A DNA stretch of 35,608 nucleotides from Saccoglossus kowalevskii (taxonomy: Eukaryota > Hemichordata > Enteropneusta > Harrimaniidae): assembly GCF_000003605.2 (NCBI RefSeq), contig NW_003149281.1:179729-215336 (forward strand). The letters run 5' to 3'. The notes beneath the pieces were generated by a model. It searched no databases. It was not told the origin of the DNA and was given only the letters and a program-made list of their open reading frames with translations. Position 1 is the first letter of the stretch. Each line of letters starts with the position of its first letter. Made by a program: the position numbers and the translations under genes. This document shows, in pieces, positions 1 to 10,157 of the stretch.

Positions 1-39
1 ATACTGGGATGAAATAAACCTCATTCAACAACATCATAT

Positions 40-86
40 CATGTTGGTCCGAAGGTCGTGGGTTAAAATCCCGCACTAAGCAACAT
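40..86 (+). repeat. tRNA-like 3' half, probable SINE head or tRNA relic
   Basis: The stretch around 56-79 looks like the T arm of a tRNA: a GTGGG / CCCGC stem (one G-T pair) closing a 7-base TTAAAAT loop, where a live tRNA would have TTCRANY. It overlaps the position of an RNA polymerase III B box but lacks the conserved C. No convincing D arm or acceptor stem is visible. A tRNA-derived SINE fragment or a decayed tRNA gene both fit; a functional tRNA does not. Confidence 0.3.
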
Positions 87-589
87 GTAATCATATGATG
101 CCACTTTGACTGATGTTTGTTTCACTCCAGTCTCACCCTACTTAATCGTTTCATATAGCTAATAAACATAAACAAAGTTGACATCATGATTGCAGCCGAC
201 TTCCATAAACACCAGTGAAATAACCCCTGATTTTACAATTCTGTTCAAAATTTGAATTGCAAAGACACAAATACCGACACAAGAAGAGGTATAGACCCAC
301 AGCTAGATGCTCAAATATCACCACACAAATTCCGAACTCTAAGTGATTACTAGTATATAAAACAACAGAGATTTCTTATCCGACATTTCACTTTATTTTT
401 TTTTTGGTATAGTATACATACATGTATTTCCGTTTCCATAATTTATACAGTACTATATTTTTGTTACATTGTTAAATGCAAATCAGTTAATCACAATTCC
501 CAGTGTTATTCACCATAATTAATTTAAAAACAATTATATCATTACAAATAATATTATACAACATAAATCATCTAACTACAGCAACCCAC
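87..589. other. AT-rich intergenic sequence, nothing recognised
   Basis: No open frame of note and no recognisable element. It holds a short T-run near 395 and ends at the CACTA satellite. Confidence 0.5.
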
Positions 590-951
590 CCACTCCACTA
601 CACTGCACTGCACTCAACTGCACTGCACTACACTACACTACACTACACTACACTACACGACACTACACTACACTACACTACACTACACTACACTACACTA
701 CACTACACTACACCGCACCGCGCCGCGCCGCGCTGTACTGCACTGCACTGCACTGCACTGCACTACACTACATTACACTACACTACACTACACTACACTA
801 CACTACACTACACTACACTACACTACACTGCATTGCACTGCACTGCACTACACTACACTACACTACACTACACTACACTACACTACACTACACTACACTA
901 CACTACACTACACTACACTACACTACACTACACTACACTACACTACACTAC
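590..951. repeat. CACTA/CACTG pentanucleotide satellite
   Basis: About 360 bp of 5-bp units, mostly CACTA, with blocks converted to CACTG (about 601-635, 738-764 and 828-848) and a short GC-rich block near 712-735 where units read CACCG, CGCCG and CGCTG. The unit has no stop in any forward frame, so a 154-codon open frame rich in His, Tyr, Thr and Leu runs across it. I regard that frame as an artefact of the repeat. The block structure suggests local unit homogenisation. Confidence 0.93.
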
Positions 952-1544
952 AAATATTGTCGTATAATTGCTTTTACTTATAATCACTACGTAAGTAATG
1001 CTATCATCGGCTGCGGAGCCGTGAACAAGGGCGGCCGACATAGTTCGTGAGGGTATCGATTCTTCGGTGTCTGAGTTTCGGTCGTGACAACAACTCTGTT
1101 AGGTGTTCTACAGATGTCGAAACTCGGTAGTTTCATAAGCACGAATGTCAGTCTGTTTCCGTTATACCATGGACGTACCGGTACCAAAACAGAATGAACC
1201 ACTGATCAATTTGCTTTGATCATGGACGTACTGCTCTGATATATCTGTTTTGCTGATGATTATTTTGAAGTAATAAATAAACATTGATGTTTACTTCTAA
1301 TTACGCTTAAGATTATAATCGCGTAGCCGGGTGATTCCTAAATATGTTTGCACTGTGCGTTCGGCAATTCTCGAAGTCGTTCGGCACATTCGGGGAATCA
1401 CGTGGTCATGTGACATTTTCTCCTAACCTCAACAAAGGTGGCGTCGCACGTAGTGGAGCTCATACCACTAATTGAATTTCCATAGACGACAATGTTAACA
1501 TATGACGAGATTGCTATATGAAAATGATGAACAAAATTTAAAAC
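952..1544. other. Intergenic, no gene recognised
   Basis: Includes a stretch at about 1010-1180 of higher GC than its surroundings, open on the minus strand for about 70 codons. The peptide matches no family I know and has no splice or start support. Confidence 0.4.
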
Positions 1545-1895
1545 ATGGCTCAAAAATGGGAAATCAACATGCCAGTAATCAACCACTTGAAAAAAACAAA
1601 CAAACATGTTGGCCAGCTCAAACTCTTGCAAATCTCAGGTAAACAAGACACACCTACTGTATTTGGATTGCATCTAGAGAAATTCACTAGAAAATCACCA
1701 AGATTAGAACATTCAAATACACACAAAATAAACTCACAGTTACACAGTCGCTATAAAGTAGTAAACAAAAGACCAAATGTTGGTCTCACCTTTGACCCAG
1801 GTGATCACGTCCTCAAACAGGGAGCACCTAAAAAAAATATCATTGGTTCTTGCAAGGCATTTAAATTGAGCTACGAGCAGCCATTGGTTGATTAG
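1545..1895 (+). CDS. Unrecognised 116-codon ORF, hypothetical
   Basis: An ATG-to-stop frame in a good translation start context (AAAACATGGCT), encoding a basic, Lys-rich, soluble protein with no signal peptide or membrane segment. I recognise no domain. A possible splice donor (CAG|GTAAAC) lies about 31 codons in, so the coding part could instead be a short first exon. It sits between satellite DNA and transposon-rich sequence, so it may equally be a mobile-element relic or a chance frame. Confidence 0.22.
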   Translation: MAQKWEINMPVINHLKKTNKHVGQLKLLQISGKQDTPTVFGLHLEKFTRKSPRLEHSNTHKINSQLHSRYKVVNKRPNVGLTFDPGDHVLKQGAPKKNIIGSCKAFKLSYEQPLVD

Positions 1896-2330
1896 TGGCA
1901 TGCCACCATTACCGCTGAAAGTAAAAACAGATTAACAAAAAAGTTGACGGTGTATGTTTAACCTGCTAACTTGTGCTATCACTAACGTCGACCACGGTAA
2001 AAACAGGAATAATAAAAAATCGGATCTAATATTAAACTTGTTTGTCGCAAATCAAGGTTGAAATATCATACGATAAAAAATTAAAGCAAATATTTCAAAA
2101 ACCACCAAGAAAGTAATGTAACTTCCCGACCGTCAAAAAACTTCTGTCGATCTGATTTATTTCCGGTGTTTAAAAGGTCCATGGTTATACCATAGAGCTA
2201 AACAAAACTTGAATTGAATTTGCTCAGCGTTTGATTTTATAACGACACAGAACTGAATCACACCTACGCAGGTCATAAAGCGACCGATGCTCAGAGAAAA
2301 AAACTTACAGTTTGTTGCTGGGCCGTGAAC
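1896..2330. other. Intergenic with one copy of a short dispersed repeat
   Basis: Mostly unremarkable AT-rich sequence. Positions 2231-2300 resemble 5590-5666 in the same orientation. Confidence 0.5.
2231..2300. repeat. Short dispersed repeat, copy 1
   Basis: Clearly related to 5590-5666: both read TT(G)GTTTTATAA-GAC-CAG, then a diverged centre, then ATAAAGCGA. On the minus strand both translate to a similar hydrophobic peptide containing a CVG motif followed by CV(V/I)IK. This suggests a coding relic of a mobile element. Family unknown. Confidence 0.55.
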
Positions 2331-2399
2331 CATGTAGATTTTTGACTCGCGTGTCAGTGGGAGTCTTTGCAGTTAGTGTGTCTGTCCGTCTGTATATGT

Positions 2400-4020
2400 G
2401 CGTGTGTCTGCCTGTTTCATTGATAACTCAAGAACCATATGTTGGTTTTTGATGCATAGATGTTCTGGGCTACTGCGCAGATTTGATTAGGTTTGGGTTA
2501 AATCCTTGCATATTAGATACCTAATTTGCATAACAATTAGCTAATTGTTGGCCTTTCCACTGATATCTCAAGTAGTAATCATCACATTTCAATGAAACTT
2601 TATACATGGACGCCCTAAGACAGTGGACATGCTTTTTTAGTTTTGGTTTAAATCTGTGCTGATTACTGTACCTAAATTTGCATAATAAATAATTTGTCGG
2701 CTTTCTCATGGATATCTCAAGTTCTAATCCCATTTCAATGAGACCTGGTGCATAAATGTTCTGGCCAATGTGCCGATTTGATTAGGTTTTGGGTTAAAGA
2801 GCGGTAGTCGTCGCGCCGCGCCGCAAATGTGCGACATTTGTGTTGATAAACATTGATTTTCCCACAATCCAACGCGTTCTTCTAATGAAATCACGAGTAC
2901 GAGTTTTCGGCGCCACTTGCACTAATTTTCGTCGGCAACTCCTCTGATTCCTTTCAAACACCAAAACAAATACTTTTTTAAAACTTGGTAACCTCTCTGT
3001 TTGTACTAGTTGGTGTGCGCCACAGTCAAAATTTCCATCTTTGTTTATATGAGACCCATATCTCGTGCATGTGTGGCGCGACGACTACCGCCCTTTAAAA
3101 CATGCATATTAATTCCCTAATTTTCATGATAATTAGCAAACTTTTAGCTGTTTAATGCCTGTTCCATTGAGAACTACTCATTGGATTTTGATGAAACTTG
3201 GTATATACCGGTAGATGCTCTGTGACAGTGCGTATACCCGATTAGTTTTGGGTAAAAATTCATGCATATTAATTACCTAATTTGCATATTGATTAATCAA
3301 ATTTTGGCTTTTCCACTGTACTAAACAATGAAACTTGGTACAAAGATCTCATAGGACAATGCACAAATTTGATAATGTTTGGGTTAATATCCGTCCCTAT
3401 TAATCACCTGAATCACCTAATTTGCAAAAACGTTAAAGTTATTTTATCAATTTTTGGTTTTCCACTGACATCTCAAGTACAAATTTTCACATTTCAATGA
3501 AACTTGTTACATGGCACATTAATTCTATAAAATAATGAACATATCTGTTTAGTTTTGGTTTAAATCTGTGTCTATTAATTACCTTAATTGCACAATAATT
3601 TCCTTTTTGGCTTTCCATCGATTTTTAAGAATTAATTATCATATTATAATGGAACTTGGTACATATGTGCCCTGGAACAACACACAGATCTAATTATTTT
3701 TGGGTTGAAATCTATGCATAATAATTGATTAATTTGCATAATAATTACTCCCTTTTTCCAAAAATAAAACTTGATATATATGTGCCTGGAACAATGCATT
3801 TGTTTTCAATTGAAATTCGAACTTGCTAAATTTGCACAATGTGCATAATTATCACATTTCATTGAAATGTCGTTTATAGATTCTCTACATATGTGATTAG
3901 TTTCACAATGAAAAATATGCATATTGATTATATAATTATTATTGGCCAATTTCCTCCAAAAATCAAACTTAAATTTGAACTTGTGGTAGAGGTGCTCTGG
4001 AATAAATTAGACTGAAAACC
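2400..4020. repeat. Degenerate tandem repeat array, monomer about 115-170 bp
   Basis: About ten diverged monomers. Each carries, in order: a TTTGCATAATAATTA-like stretch, a GGCTTTTCCACTGATATCTC-like stretch, CATTTCAATGAAACTTGG, a GTGCTCTGG-like stretch, and GATTAGTTTTGGGTTAAAT. The AATGAAACTT landmark recurs near 2591, 2737, 3190, 3327, 3497, 3649 and 3763. The spacing is 114-170 bp once the roughly 300-bp insert at 2794-3098 is removed. Right-hand monomers are shorter and more decayed. No open frame survives through the array. Confidence 0.85.
2794..3098. mobile_element. MITE-like element with 22-bp inverted termini and TTAA target duplication
   Basis: The left terminus (2796-2817) and right terminus (3075-3096) are inverted copies differing at one base; the core is GCGGTAGTCGTCGCGCC. 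TTAA flanks both ends (2794-2797 and 3095-3098). The element interrupts a tandem-repeat monomer precisely within its GGGTTAAA stretch, so neighbouring monomers serve as the empty site. TTAA duplication is typical of piggyBac-type transposition. With about 300 bp and no open frame, this is a non-autonomous derivative. The mobilising family is inferred, not shown. Confidence 0.8.
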
Positions 4021-4140
4021 ACATATGTAAAGTCAAATGTATTTTCTGTACTTCAATAATGTGGATCACGTTGTGCATCTCAAATAGCAACCAAATCTTT
4101 CTTTGATCTTTTGTCCCAACGAGAGTACTGGTTAATTTGA

Positions 4141-4207
4141 TTAAAGGCCATGTTTGCTTTTATGAGACCCATATATCTCGCGCATGTGTGGCATGACGAC
4201 TACCGCC
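4141..4207. mobile_element. Truncated second copy of the same MITE
   Basis: Begins TTAAAGG, skips the element interior, and then matches the last ~60 bp of the copy at 2794-3098: ATGAGACCCATAT, CTCG-GCATGTGTGGC, GACGACTACCGCCC. It lacks the terminal CTTTAA, so it is internally deleted and eroded at the right end. Confidence 0.7.
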
Positions 4208-4762
4208 CACCGACAAGTTTCTTACGTGGTTCATTCTCAAGTATAACTTCGTCATACATTCGCATATACCAAAACCTAGTTTCACTTTAGATATACAGTC
4301 ACAGGTTTTATCTCACAGTGTGGATGCCAATTTCAGAGTACTAGTATATTAGTATTAACTAGTGGAGTTTTAGAGAGTTAATTTAAACAGCGCCACCTTG
4401 TGACCAATTGTTTTTGTAAGTTTTGTACCTGGCAGATAGTGCTAAAAATACCGATGATATTTTTTGTTTTTGTCACTTTGACTGAGACAATGACAGAGGA
4501 GGGTGCATCTACTTTATTTGTACGGTTTTACAAGGGTTTTACGTCACCTGTAGCAGAATCAGAATACAGTTTGTGGAATTTACTATGTGGATATTGTCTT
4601 TATGTATTTATTTACATGGAAAACACTTTGACTGGGAGCACAATTCTGGTGATTTGAAAACATTACGTTAAAACTTGAAAAACTATTAGCACCATTCCTC
4701 CAAGAACTGCAAAACAGACATTAGGCAAACTTGCAGTTAACACACAGAATAATTTATGCAAA
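4208..4762. other. Intergenic, no gene recognised
   Basis: An 85-codon open frame at 4400-4657 begins with GTG, not ATG, and matches nothing known. I do not call it a gene. Confidence 0.5.
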
Positions 4763-5447
4763 TATCAGGGGGTAATTCTTTTCCTCGGGTTCTCCACACT
4801 TGTCAGGGGGGAATCTCGTCTCGTCTCTATATCTCGTCCCCTTGAGGTACGGGATCGGGAAAATCACTTTACTTTACAGTCAAATGAGACACACACAACG
4901 GAATACGTTTCAGCTCTCGTCTTAGTCGGTCAATCGAGCACTCTATAAGACACAGCGCCCTGGGGAAAAAATCCCCAAGACTCTTGCAAGGCTGATCCAA
5001 GACTTTCTTAGACTGCGTCAACACTCGCCCCAAGGCTCTCCAGGACTGCACTCGACTCTCCAGGACTGTTCTAGACTCTCCACTGCGTCTATCGTGCTGT
5101 GCTCCCCAAGACCAACTCAAACTCTCTTTATTCATTTTCAAAACTCTAACCAATTACAAAAAAGTAAAAAGACTCTAGGGCGTAACCTTCAATCATAAAG
5201 CCAATCACACTAAGCACTGAATACGTCATATCTTTTGATTAATCGTTCACTACATTAATAACTATGAATATAAACTGTCAGAATCGATAGAATAGCGACG
5301 GTTATCTGGTAATTAGTTCCAAATCACTGAGCCAAGTTCCGTCCAAAACTTCAAATAGGCCTGAACGATGACAGACATAACACAGCAATTCGCTAATAAT
5401 CAGCTAATTAAGTCGGTTAACAGATACGCACAAACAAATTCATGACA
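4763..5447 (-). mobile_element. Putative solo LTR, copy A
   Basis: A 685-bp unit repeated in the same orientation at 18788-19431 with moderate divergence. Read on the minus strand it starts TGTCATGAA and ends CCCCTGATA. A CAAA duplication flanks it (4759-4762 and 5448-5451). Both copies keep an AATAAA polyadenylation hexamer on the minus strand (here 5127-5132), as expected of an LTR R region. The TG...TA termini are slightly off the usual TG...CA. A 94-codon minus frame inside it has no recognisable product. No internal retroelement region adjoins, hence solo. A non-LTR repeat with these ends is the alternative. Confidence 0.6.
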
Positions 5448-6206
5448 CAAACATGGATAGACCACTTTCCCGGAAGTAAAAAAAAACTAGAGTGCAACAA
5501 TATTTCTGCTTTGTCATGGCAGAAAATACAAACTTCATCAGTATTATATTGTGTTATACTGTGATTGGAGTGTAAGTTATACACATGGTTTGGTTTTATA
5601 ATGACGCAGATAAGATTCGGACCCACGCATGTAGTCATTAATAAAGCGATCAAGGCCCACAGCAAAATATACTACATGCAGTTGAGAGCGCTATAACAAC
5701 ATTGTCATTGCAGCTCCAAGAAAAACTCAAAATGTCACCTTTTTTCAACACAATTTCTGCATCAATCCATTCCAATGTATACATGAATGGACTAGACTAA
5801 AAACAACAATCCCCGTACAGACATACATGCATGCTAGTATAGAATAGAGTAGAAATGTTTTCTCTCAGTTTGAAAATGACCTGCAGAATAGACATTGTTT
5901 GAGATCTACTATACAAAACCAAGATGGCCGCCTGATACAAAGTACAATAACAAAGAGAACAAAAAAATTCAAATTGCTCATTACAAAAACAATACAAGTA
6001 TACTGGTCAACTTACATTGGCTAAACATTACAGACATCATGACAACTACAGCAATAACAGACAATTCTTGTATGGAAGGACACCTGGAAGAGTTCTTCAC
6101 TCATTAGATTGTCTCAAAGATGATGGCATATAATAATCTTTATTATCCAATTAGAATAGAAGACACTCATAAAAACGATAGAAGAAAAACATGATAAATA
6201 TATTAA
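5448..6206. other. Intergenic, with a short dispersed repeat
   Basis: Contains the second copy of a short repeat at 5590-5666. Small open frames on both strands are unsupported. Confidence 0.5.
5590..5666. repeat. Short dispersed repeat, copy 2
   Basis: Same-orientation relative of 2231-2300, a few bases longer in the middle; one length difference is three bases and keeps the shared minus-strand frame open. See the first copy for the shared peptide signature. Confidence 0.55.
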
Positions 6207-6356
6207 ATGATGACTGAACTAGTTGCAAAATTATCAGCCAGCTATGATGATATTCTCAAAAAACTATCTGGTGTCAAAAGAGATAACAACATAGGCGAAA
6301 TTGCAAGCAGAATATCTAACGAGAATAAAACAATTCACTGTCACAAAAACAGTTGA
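6207..6356 (+). pseudogene. Small polar ORF in decayed sequence, possible coding relic
   Basis: A 49-codon ATG frame giving a Lys/Asp/Ser-rich, helix-prone peptide. The following sequence to about 6500 keeps a similar A-rich composition and lapses into stops in each frame. This looks like the eroded remains of a coiled-coil-like coding region, perhaps from a mobile element. No family recognised. Confidence 0.2.
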
Positions 6357-6532
6357 ACAGTAAGGATAGGTTACTAGAAGCTACAAAACAGTCTTTACAC
6401 ATAGGATCAGAAAAGAACGATTGGAAATCCATCAAGGCTTAAGAAAAAGTTCTGAAATTCAGAGACTAACCATGGAACTATCTAAACAGTATCAGTAATG
6501 CCAAAGTGACAGACTACAGCTTCAAGAACAGT

Positions 6533-7290
6533 TCAGAAGTGAAGTCCAAATCCAACGACTGCATCAACATATAAATACATGTATAACAGTATAACGAACA
6601 ACAACAATGGAGTTATTGGGAGACCAGAATTGTAATTACAGAGTATGACATGGGAGGGGGGGGGGTACAGATCTTTTGTTATCTGAGCAGTCTCTGGGTT
6701 GGTGTGGCCTGTTAGCTTGACGTGTATATATATGGGCTTCGAATACAAACACAACGTTCAGCACCACCCGTTGTCAATAAATAAATAAATAATAATGACA
6801 GTGGAAAAGCGACAAGTAGTGTTTTTTTCCGGAGGGGTGGTGATGTAATATTTGACTTCAAAACAATTTGTGATTTTGTTGTACAAATTTCTTGAAAGTT
6901 TTTTGAAAAGCAATCGGAAAAAAAATCCTGGAGACCCTGTTTTGTGGCAAAGTTGATTGACTAGCATACGCTTCTCCACTCTCCACGCCTCTTCCAAACT
7001 CCTTCAGTGTCCCTTAATCGTGGCGTAGCATTTTGATATTTGATGGGTGGGGCAATTTGCGATTTTGTTGTAGGTAGTATATATCATGTAAATAATTGGA
7101 CAATCAATAAGTTGTTCAAGGGGTGGTACAATTTAAAGTAAAATAATCATGAGCAAGTCTTCTTTTAGGAGACTAATAATTTATCGGCATTCAAATAAAA
7201 AAAAAATGCATCGTTATGATTCATGTTTAATTGGTTTACTAGCATACGGATACGCCACTCAAATCATCCACCCATATCCGTTAACATTGT
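6533..7290. repeat. Internally duplicated AT-rich stretch
   Basis: Two blocks share several phrases: GATTTTGTTGTA (about 6872 and 7061), GGGGTGGT (6835 and 7120) and ACTAGCATACG followed by CGCCACTC-like or TCTCCACTC sequence (6960 and 7240). This suggests a decayed tandem duplication of roughly 200-280 bp. A G-run lies at about 6655-6665. No gene seen. Confidence 0.35.
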
Positions 7291-7296
7291 GTTAGT

Positions 7297-7319
7297 AATA
7301 TAGACCGGACGTCTATATT
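7297..7319. repeat. Perfect 9-bp hairpin
   Basis: AATATAGAC, a 5-base spacer, then GTCTATATT: a perfect inverted repeat. Function unknown; it may be a transposon terminus or chance. Confidence 0.5.
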
Positions 7320-7535
7320 GGGCGGGACCTTACAACGAGACAATTTGCAAGCAATGGCCGAAAATAGTAACGGATTGAAACGTAAACAAGTTTAAAATTG
7401 ATTAAATAACATTTGGGTCATCTGTATGATTTGCCATTTTGATTACTAAGACAGAATGCTCCCAAATTTTGTCGCCCTGAGAAAAAATATATACCGCTAG
7501 TTACGTGTATTGTGTTGTGCAGACTTAGTACAGTC

Positions 7536-7537
<2 letters not shown>

Positions 7538-7617
<80 letters not shown>
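7538..7617. repeat. (TAA)n microsatellite
   Basis: About 27 uninterrupted TAA units at the 3' side of the LINE tail; it likely grew from the element's tail. Confidence 0.95.
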
Positions 7618-7618
<1 letters not shown>

Positions 7619-7960
7619 TTTCATTAAGTTATTAAATTTAATTGGATCTTGGTAAGTATAATAATAAGCTGGTAAGTATGTTTTCCTTATGTCAGAATTA
7701 AGTGGACAGCATAACAGGAAATGAAACTCGTCTTCAAAGATATCACGACAAAAATTACAGTAACGTTCATTTCTAGAAACGTTTTGTCTCCTGCCTGTCT
7801 CGATGTGTAACGTATGTGCTGATATTCTAAACTTACAAAGCACATTTAACAAATGTGATCTATCAAAATTAAGTAAATAACTCTCGCAGCCAAAAATGAT
7901 TTTAAAACAACAATAAACCATATTAACAGAAATAATGCATTGTTGACTATTGTCACTTCA
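7538..7960 (-). mobile_element. 5'-truncated non-LTR retrotransposon (LINE) tail with (TAA)n
   Basis: The minus-strand frame reads like the extreme C-terminus of a LINE reverse-transcriptase polyprotein: a FRISAHTLHIETGR motif, an NERYCNFC zinc-knuckle half, then EDEFHFLLCCPLNSDIR completing a CxxC...HxxxxC-type finger. That pattern is common after the RT domain of many invertebrate non-LTR elements. The frame runs into a perfect TAA/ATT microsatellite at 7538-7617 instead of a proper stop. The insert is therefore cut short at both ends or its tail expanded inside the last codons. The RT catalytic core is absent, so it is dead. Confidence 0.8.
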
Positions 7961-8659
7961 TTGAAGTGTTAGTAGACACGAGTAGTTTCAGTTTTCTCTG
8001 AAGAACTACGTTTTAGGTACAATTTTACTATATATGTTATATGTTATGTGATAAGTTAATAGGTACTTGGAAACTGTCAATGATGTTAATATAAGTATTC
8101 TGTATTTCATTTACAGGAAACACAATATTTTATTCATTCAGTATTCATACAAATACACATAATATAATTGTGTAAAACACACTTGTTTATTTCAGTAGGC
8201 ATTAAATAAATGGTAGCGTTGTCACTGGTAATACAGGTGAAATGGTAGAGTCATACAGAGATAGAAACTTAATAAACTGTCCCGTGAATAGTCACATAGT
8301 GGAAGGTGAAGGGGTGGGGTAGAATAAATAAAACAAATATAATTACATTGTTTTGTTTCAAACTCCCTGTGATCTAAGACTACCATTCACACACACAAAT
8401 AAAACATTTGTTTACGATATCCGATCTTGAATGGTTCACTCCATATTACAACGTTTCCTACCACGCGTGACTTGGTGTATGTTATTAATCAAAATACTGC
8501 ATTCAATCTGAGAAGTAAGTCTGTGAATAATATTTGATCAACGTCATACATGATTATTTCCAATACAAAGAGTTTCGACAAAAACACACTTATGCTTTTG
8601 CAGTCATGTTTATATTTTGAATGCCCACTAGTAGCGTATCGCGAATGATTTTAACTTAC
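7961..8659. other. Intergenic, no gene recognised
   Basis: AT-rich, with no open frame or element I can support. If the neighbouring ETS-type gene is longer than its three supported exons, this would be intron. Confidence 0.45.
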
Positions 8660-8754
8660 ATTGACAAATACAGAGCGTGATTTAAACCTACGGTGCCAAC
8701 ACCCGAAAGACATCTCACTAACACTTCTCTGTCAAAGAATGAAGAAAGGATTTC
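8660..8754 (-). CDS. Candidate fourth exon of the PNT-domain gene
   Basis: On the minus strand a TTTCAG acceptor opens a 95-bp stretch that ends at a consensus GTAAGT donor (8659 downward). Entered in phase 0, which is the phase in which the PNT exon leaves, it is open throughout and leaves in phase 2. The peptide matches no known domain, and an alternative acceptor lies inside the stretch. A 62-codon plus-strand frame overlaps it, so the strand is not certain. Confidence 0.25.
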
Positions 8755-9963
8755 CTGAAACGAAGGTGCTTTACAACGACGAAGTTAATGATCTCATTCA
8801 CGTATTTCTTTGTGGTCCCATGAAAACAGCAATGTGTACATGTTATTGAGTAACCTAATATAGGGGCAATTCAGTTCATCAAGGGAAGTAATCAGGAAAA
8901 ACGATTCGTCATTTTAAAGTCGAAATAGCGACTAAAAATACACGGCAATGAGTATGGTTCGGGTTATTTATACTAAGGGTAATCAGGAGCACCGACTTCT
9001 CAAAATCTAATGTTGGAAACTGCAGCCTGGAACAAACAGACATCAATAAGTACCCGGTAACGTAGCAACGTGACCAGATTAACATATTATTTGAATATTC
9101 ATGTCGTGTACACATTCAGTTAATATAAAACATTGGAAGCAAGAGCTACAACATTTCATCGATATTTGATTTTCTTTATTATATTCCTGCATTAAGAATA
9201 GCAATTTTGGATAATAAAACACCACAATTGACAACATTCAGTATGACGTCATTGGTATTGCATTGAAAACGTGAACATTGTGACAAAATTCCCTTTTTTA
9301 GCAGCCCGTTCTTCTACATAGGCGTTACATTGTTTTCTGCTCATGGGGAATCGGGTAGGATTCTAATTTAGTGTACAACAAAGATATCTACGATTTAAAA
9401 GTATCCATCAGGAAGGGTAAAATCATAATACTAGTATATATTTCCACAATGGGCGAAATGCTCTTTTATTTCATGTGCATTCTACGTCAGGAGCTTGCAG
9501 CTTGAGCTGTGACACATTTAATACTGACTAATACTAAATAGTAACAGATAATTCAATGTTGACAATTAATCTAGTGAAATTAACTGCAGCCCAACACACG
9601 TAATCGACAAGTAATCCTGCACTGTGTATCAATACTCAAAGACAAACAGTTTTATAATGTTTTCGACGATTTGTTATTGTACTGTTTTTTCTCTCCTAAG
9701 ATTGAAAACCCCCAAAATGTCAATATTTTTGGATGTATGAATGCATACCATAATCACCATCTCTGAAATACCGTATTTAAATAATAATAATAATAATTAA
9801 TTTAGTAATAATAATAATAAGTGAATATTAATCGTCTATAAAATAAAATAAAATATACAATGTCTCACTGTAAACATGTTAACACTGTTAACTACATTCA
9901 GTAATCTCAGTCTGTCTATGGCATAGATGTTTTATTTCCACTGTACGCGAGAATTGCTGTTAC
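8755..9963. other. Probable intron or intergenic sequence
   Basis: No coding signal. It contains an interrupted TAA microsatellite at 9780-9821. If 8660-8754 is a real exon, this is the third intron of the PNT gene. Confidence 0.4.
9780..9821. repeat. Interrupted (TAA)n microsatellite
   Basis: Two short runs of TAA units separated by TTAATTTAG. Confidence 0.85.
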
Positions 9964-10157
9964 CAGCCTTCTCCGAAAATCTTGAAAAAGTACCACACCC
10001 TGTGAAGGCGCCCTCGATACGAAGTGCTCCTTACGGAGAAAGGATAAACCTTTCCCATTCATGTGGAATTTGGCAACATCGACGGCAACCATGTTATAGC
10101 GATGCGTGGTCCATGACAACCACTGTGACACATCGATCGTACTCCAATCACGCGGAT
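9964..10157 (-). CDS. ETS-family gene, exon 3: Pointed (SAM/PNT) domain
   Basis: The exon begins after CTTTTTACAG and ends at CTG|GTAACA. Its 194 bp enter in phase 1 and leave in phase 0. The roughly 65 residues form most of a Pointed domain, the SAM-like protein-interaction module of ETS transcription factors: an entry DPRDWS, then VSQWLSW on helix 2, then MNGKGLSFL and an RKEHF stretch. The MNGK-L-L pattern followed by R(A/S)PxxGxVL resembles the TEL/Yan (ETV6) branch, while the DPRxW entry also occurs in ETS1-like proteins. These domains mediate homo- or hetero-polymerisation or docking in the nucleus. No ETS DNA-binding domain is visible in this window. It could lie beyond the left edge or be absent. 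Confidence 0.82.

Noticed and set aside
40-86. Functional tRNA gene at the window start
   Set aside because: The T loop lacks the conserved C, and no D arm or acceptor stem can be built.
503-967. 154-codon plus frame rich in His-Tyr-Thr-Leu
   Set aside because: It is only the CACTA satellite, which has no stop codon in any forward frame.
4400-4657. 85-codon plus frame
   Set aside because: GTG start, no ATG near the beginning, no recognised domain.
4869-5153. 94-codon minus frame
   Set aside because: It lies wholly inside the putative LTR and resembles no known protein; copy B does not show a comparable long frame.
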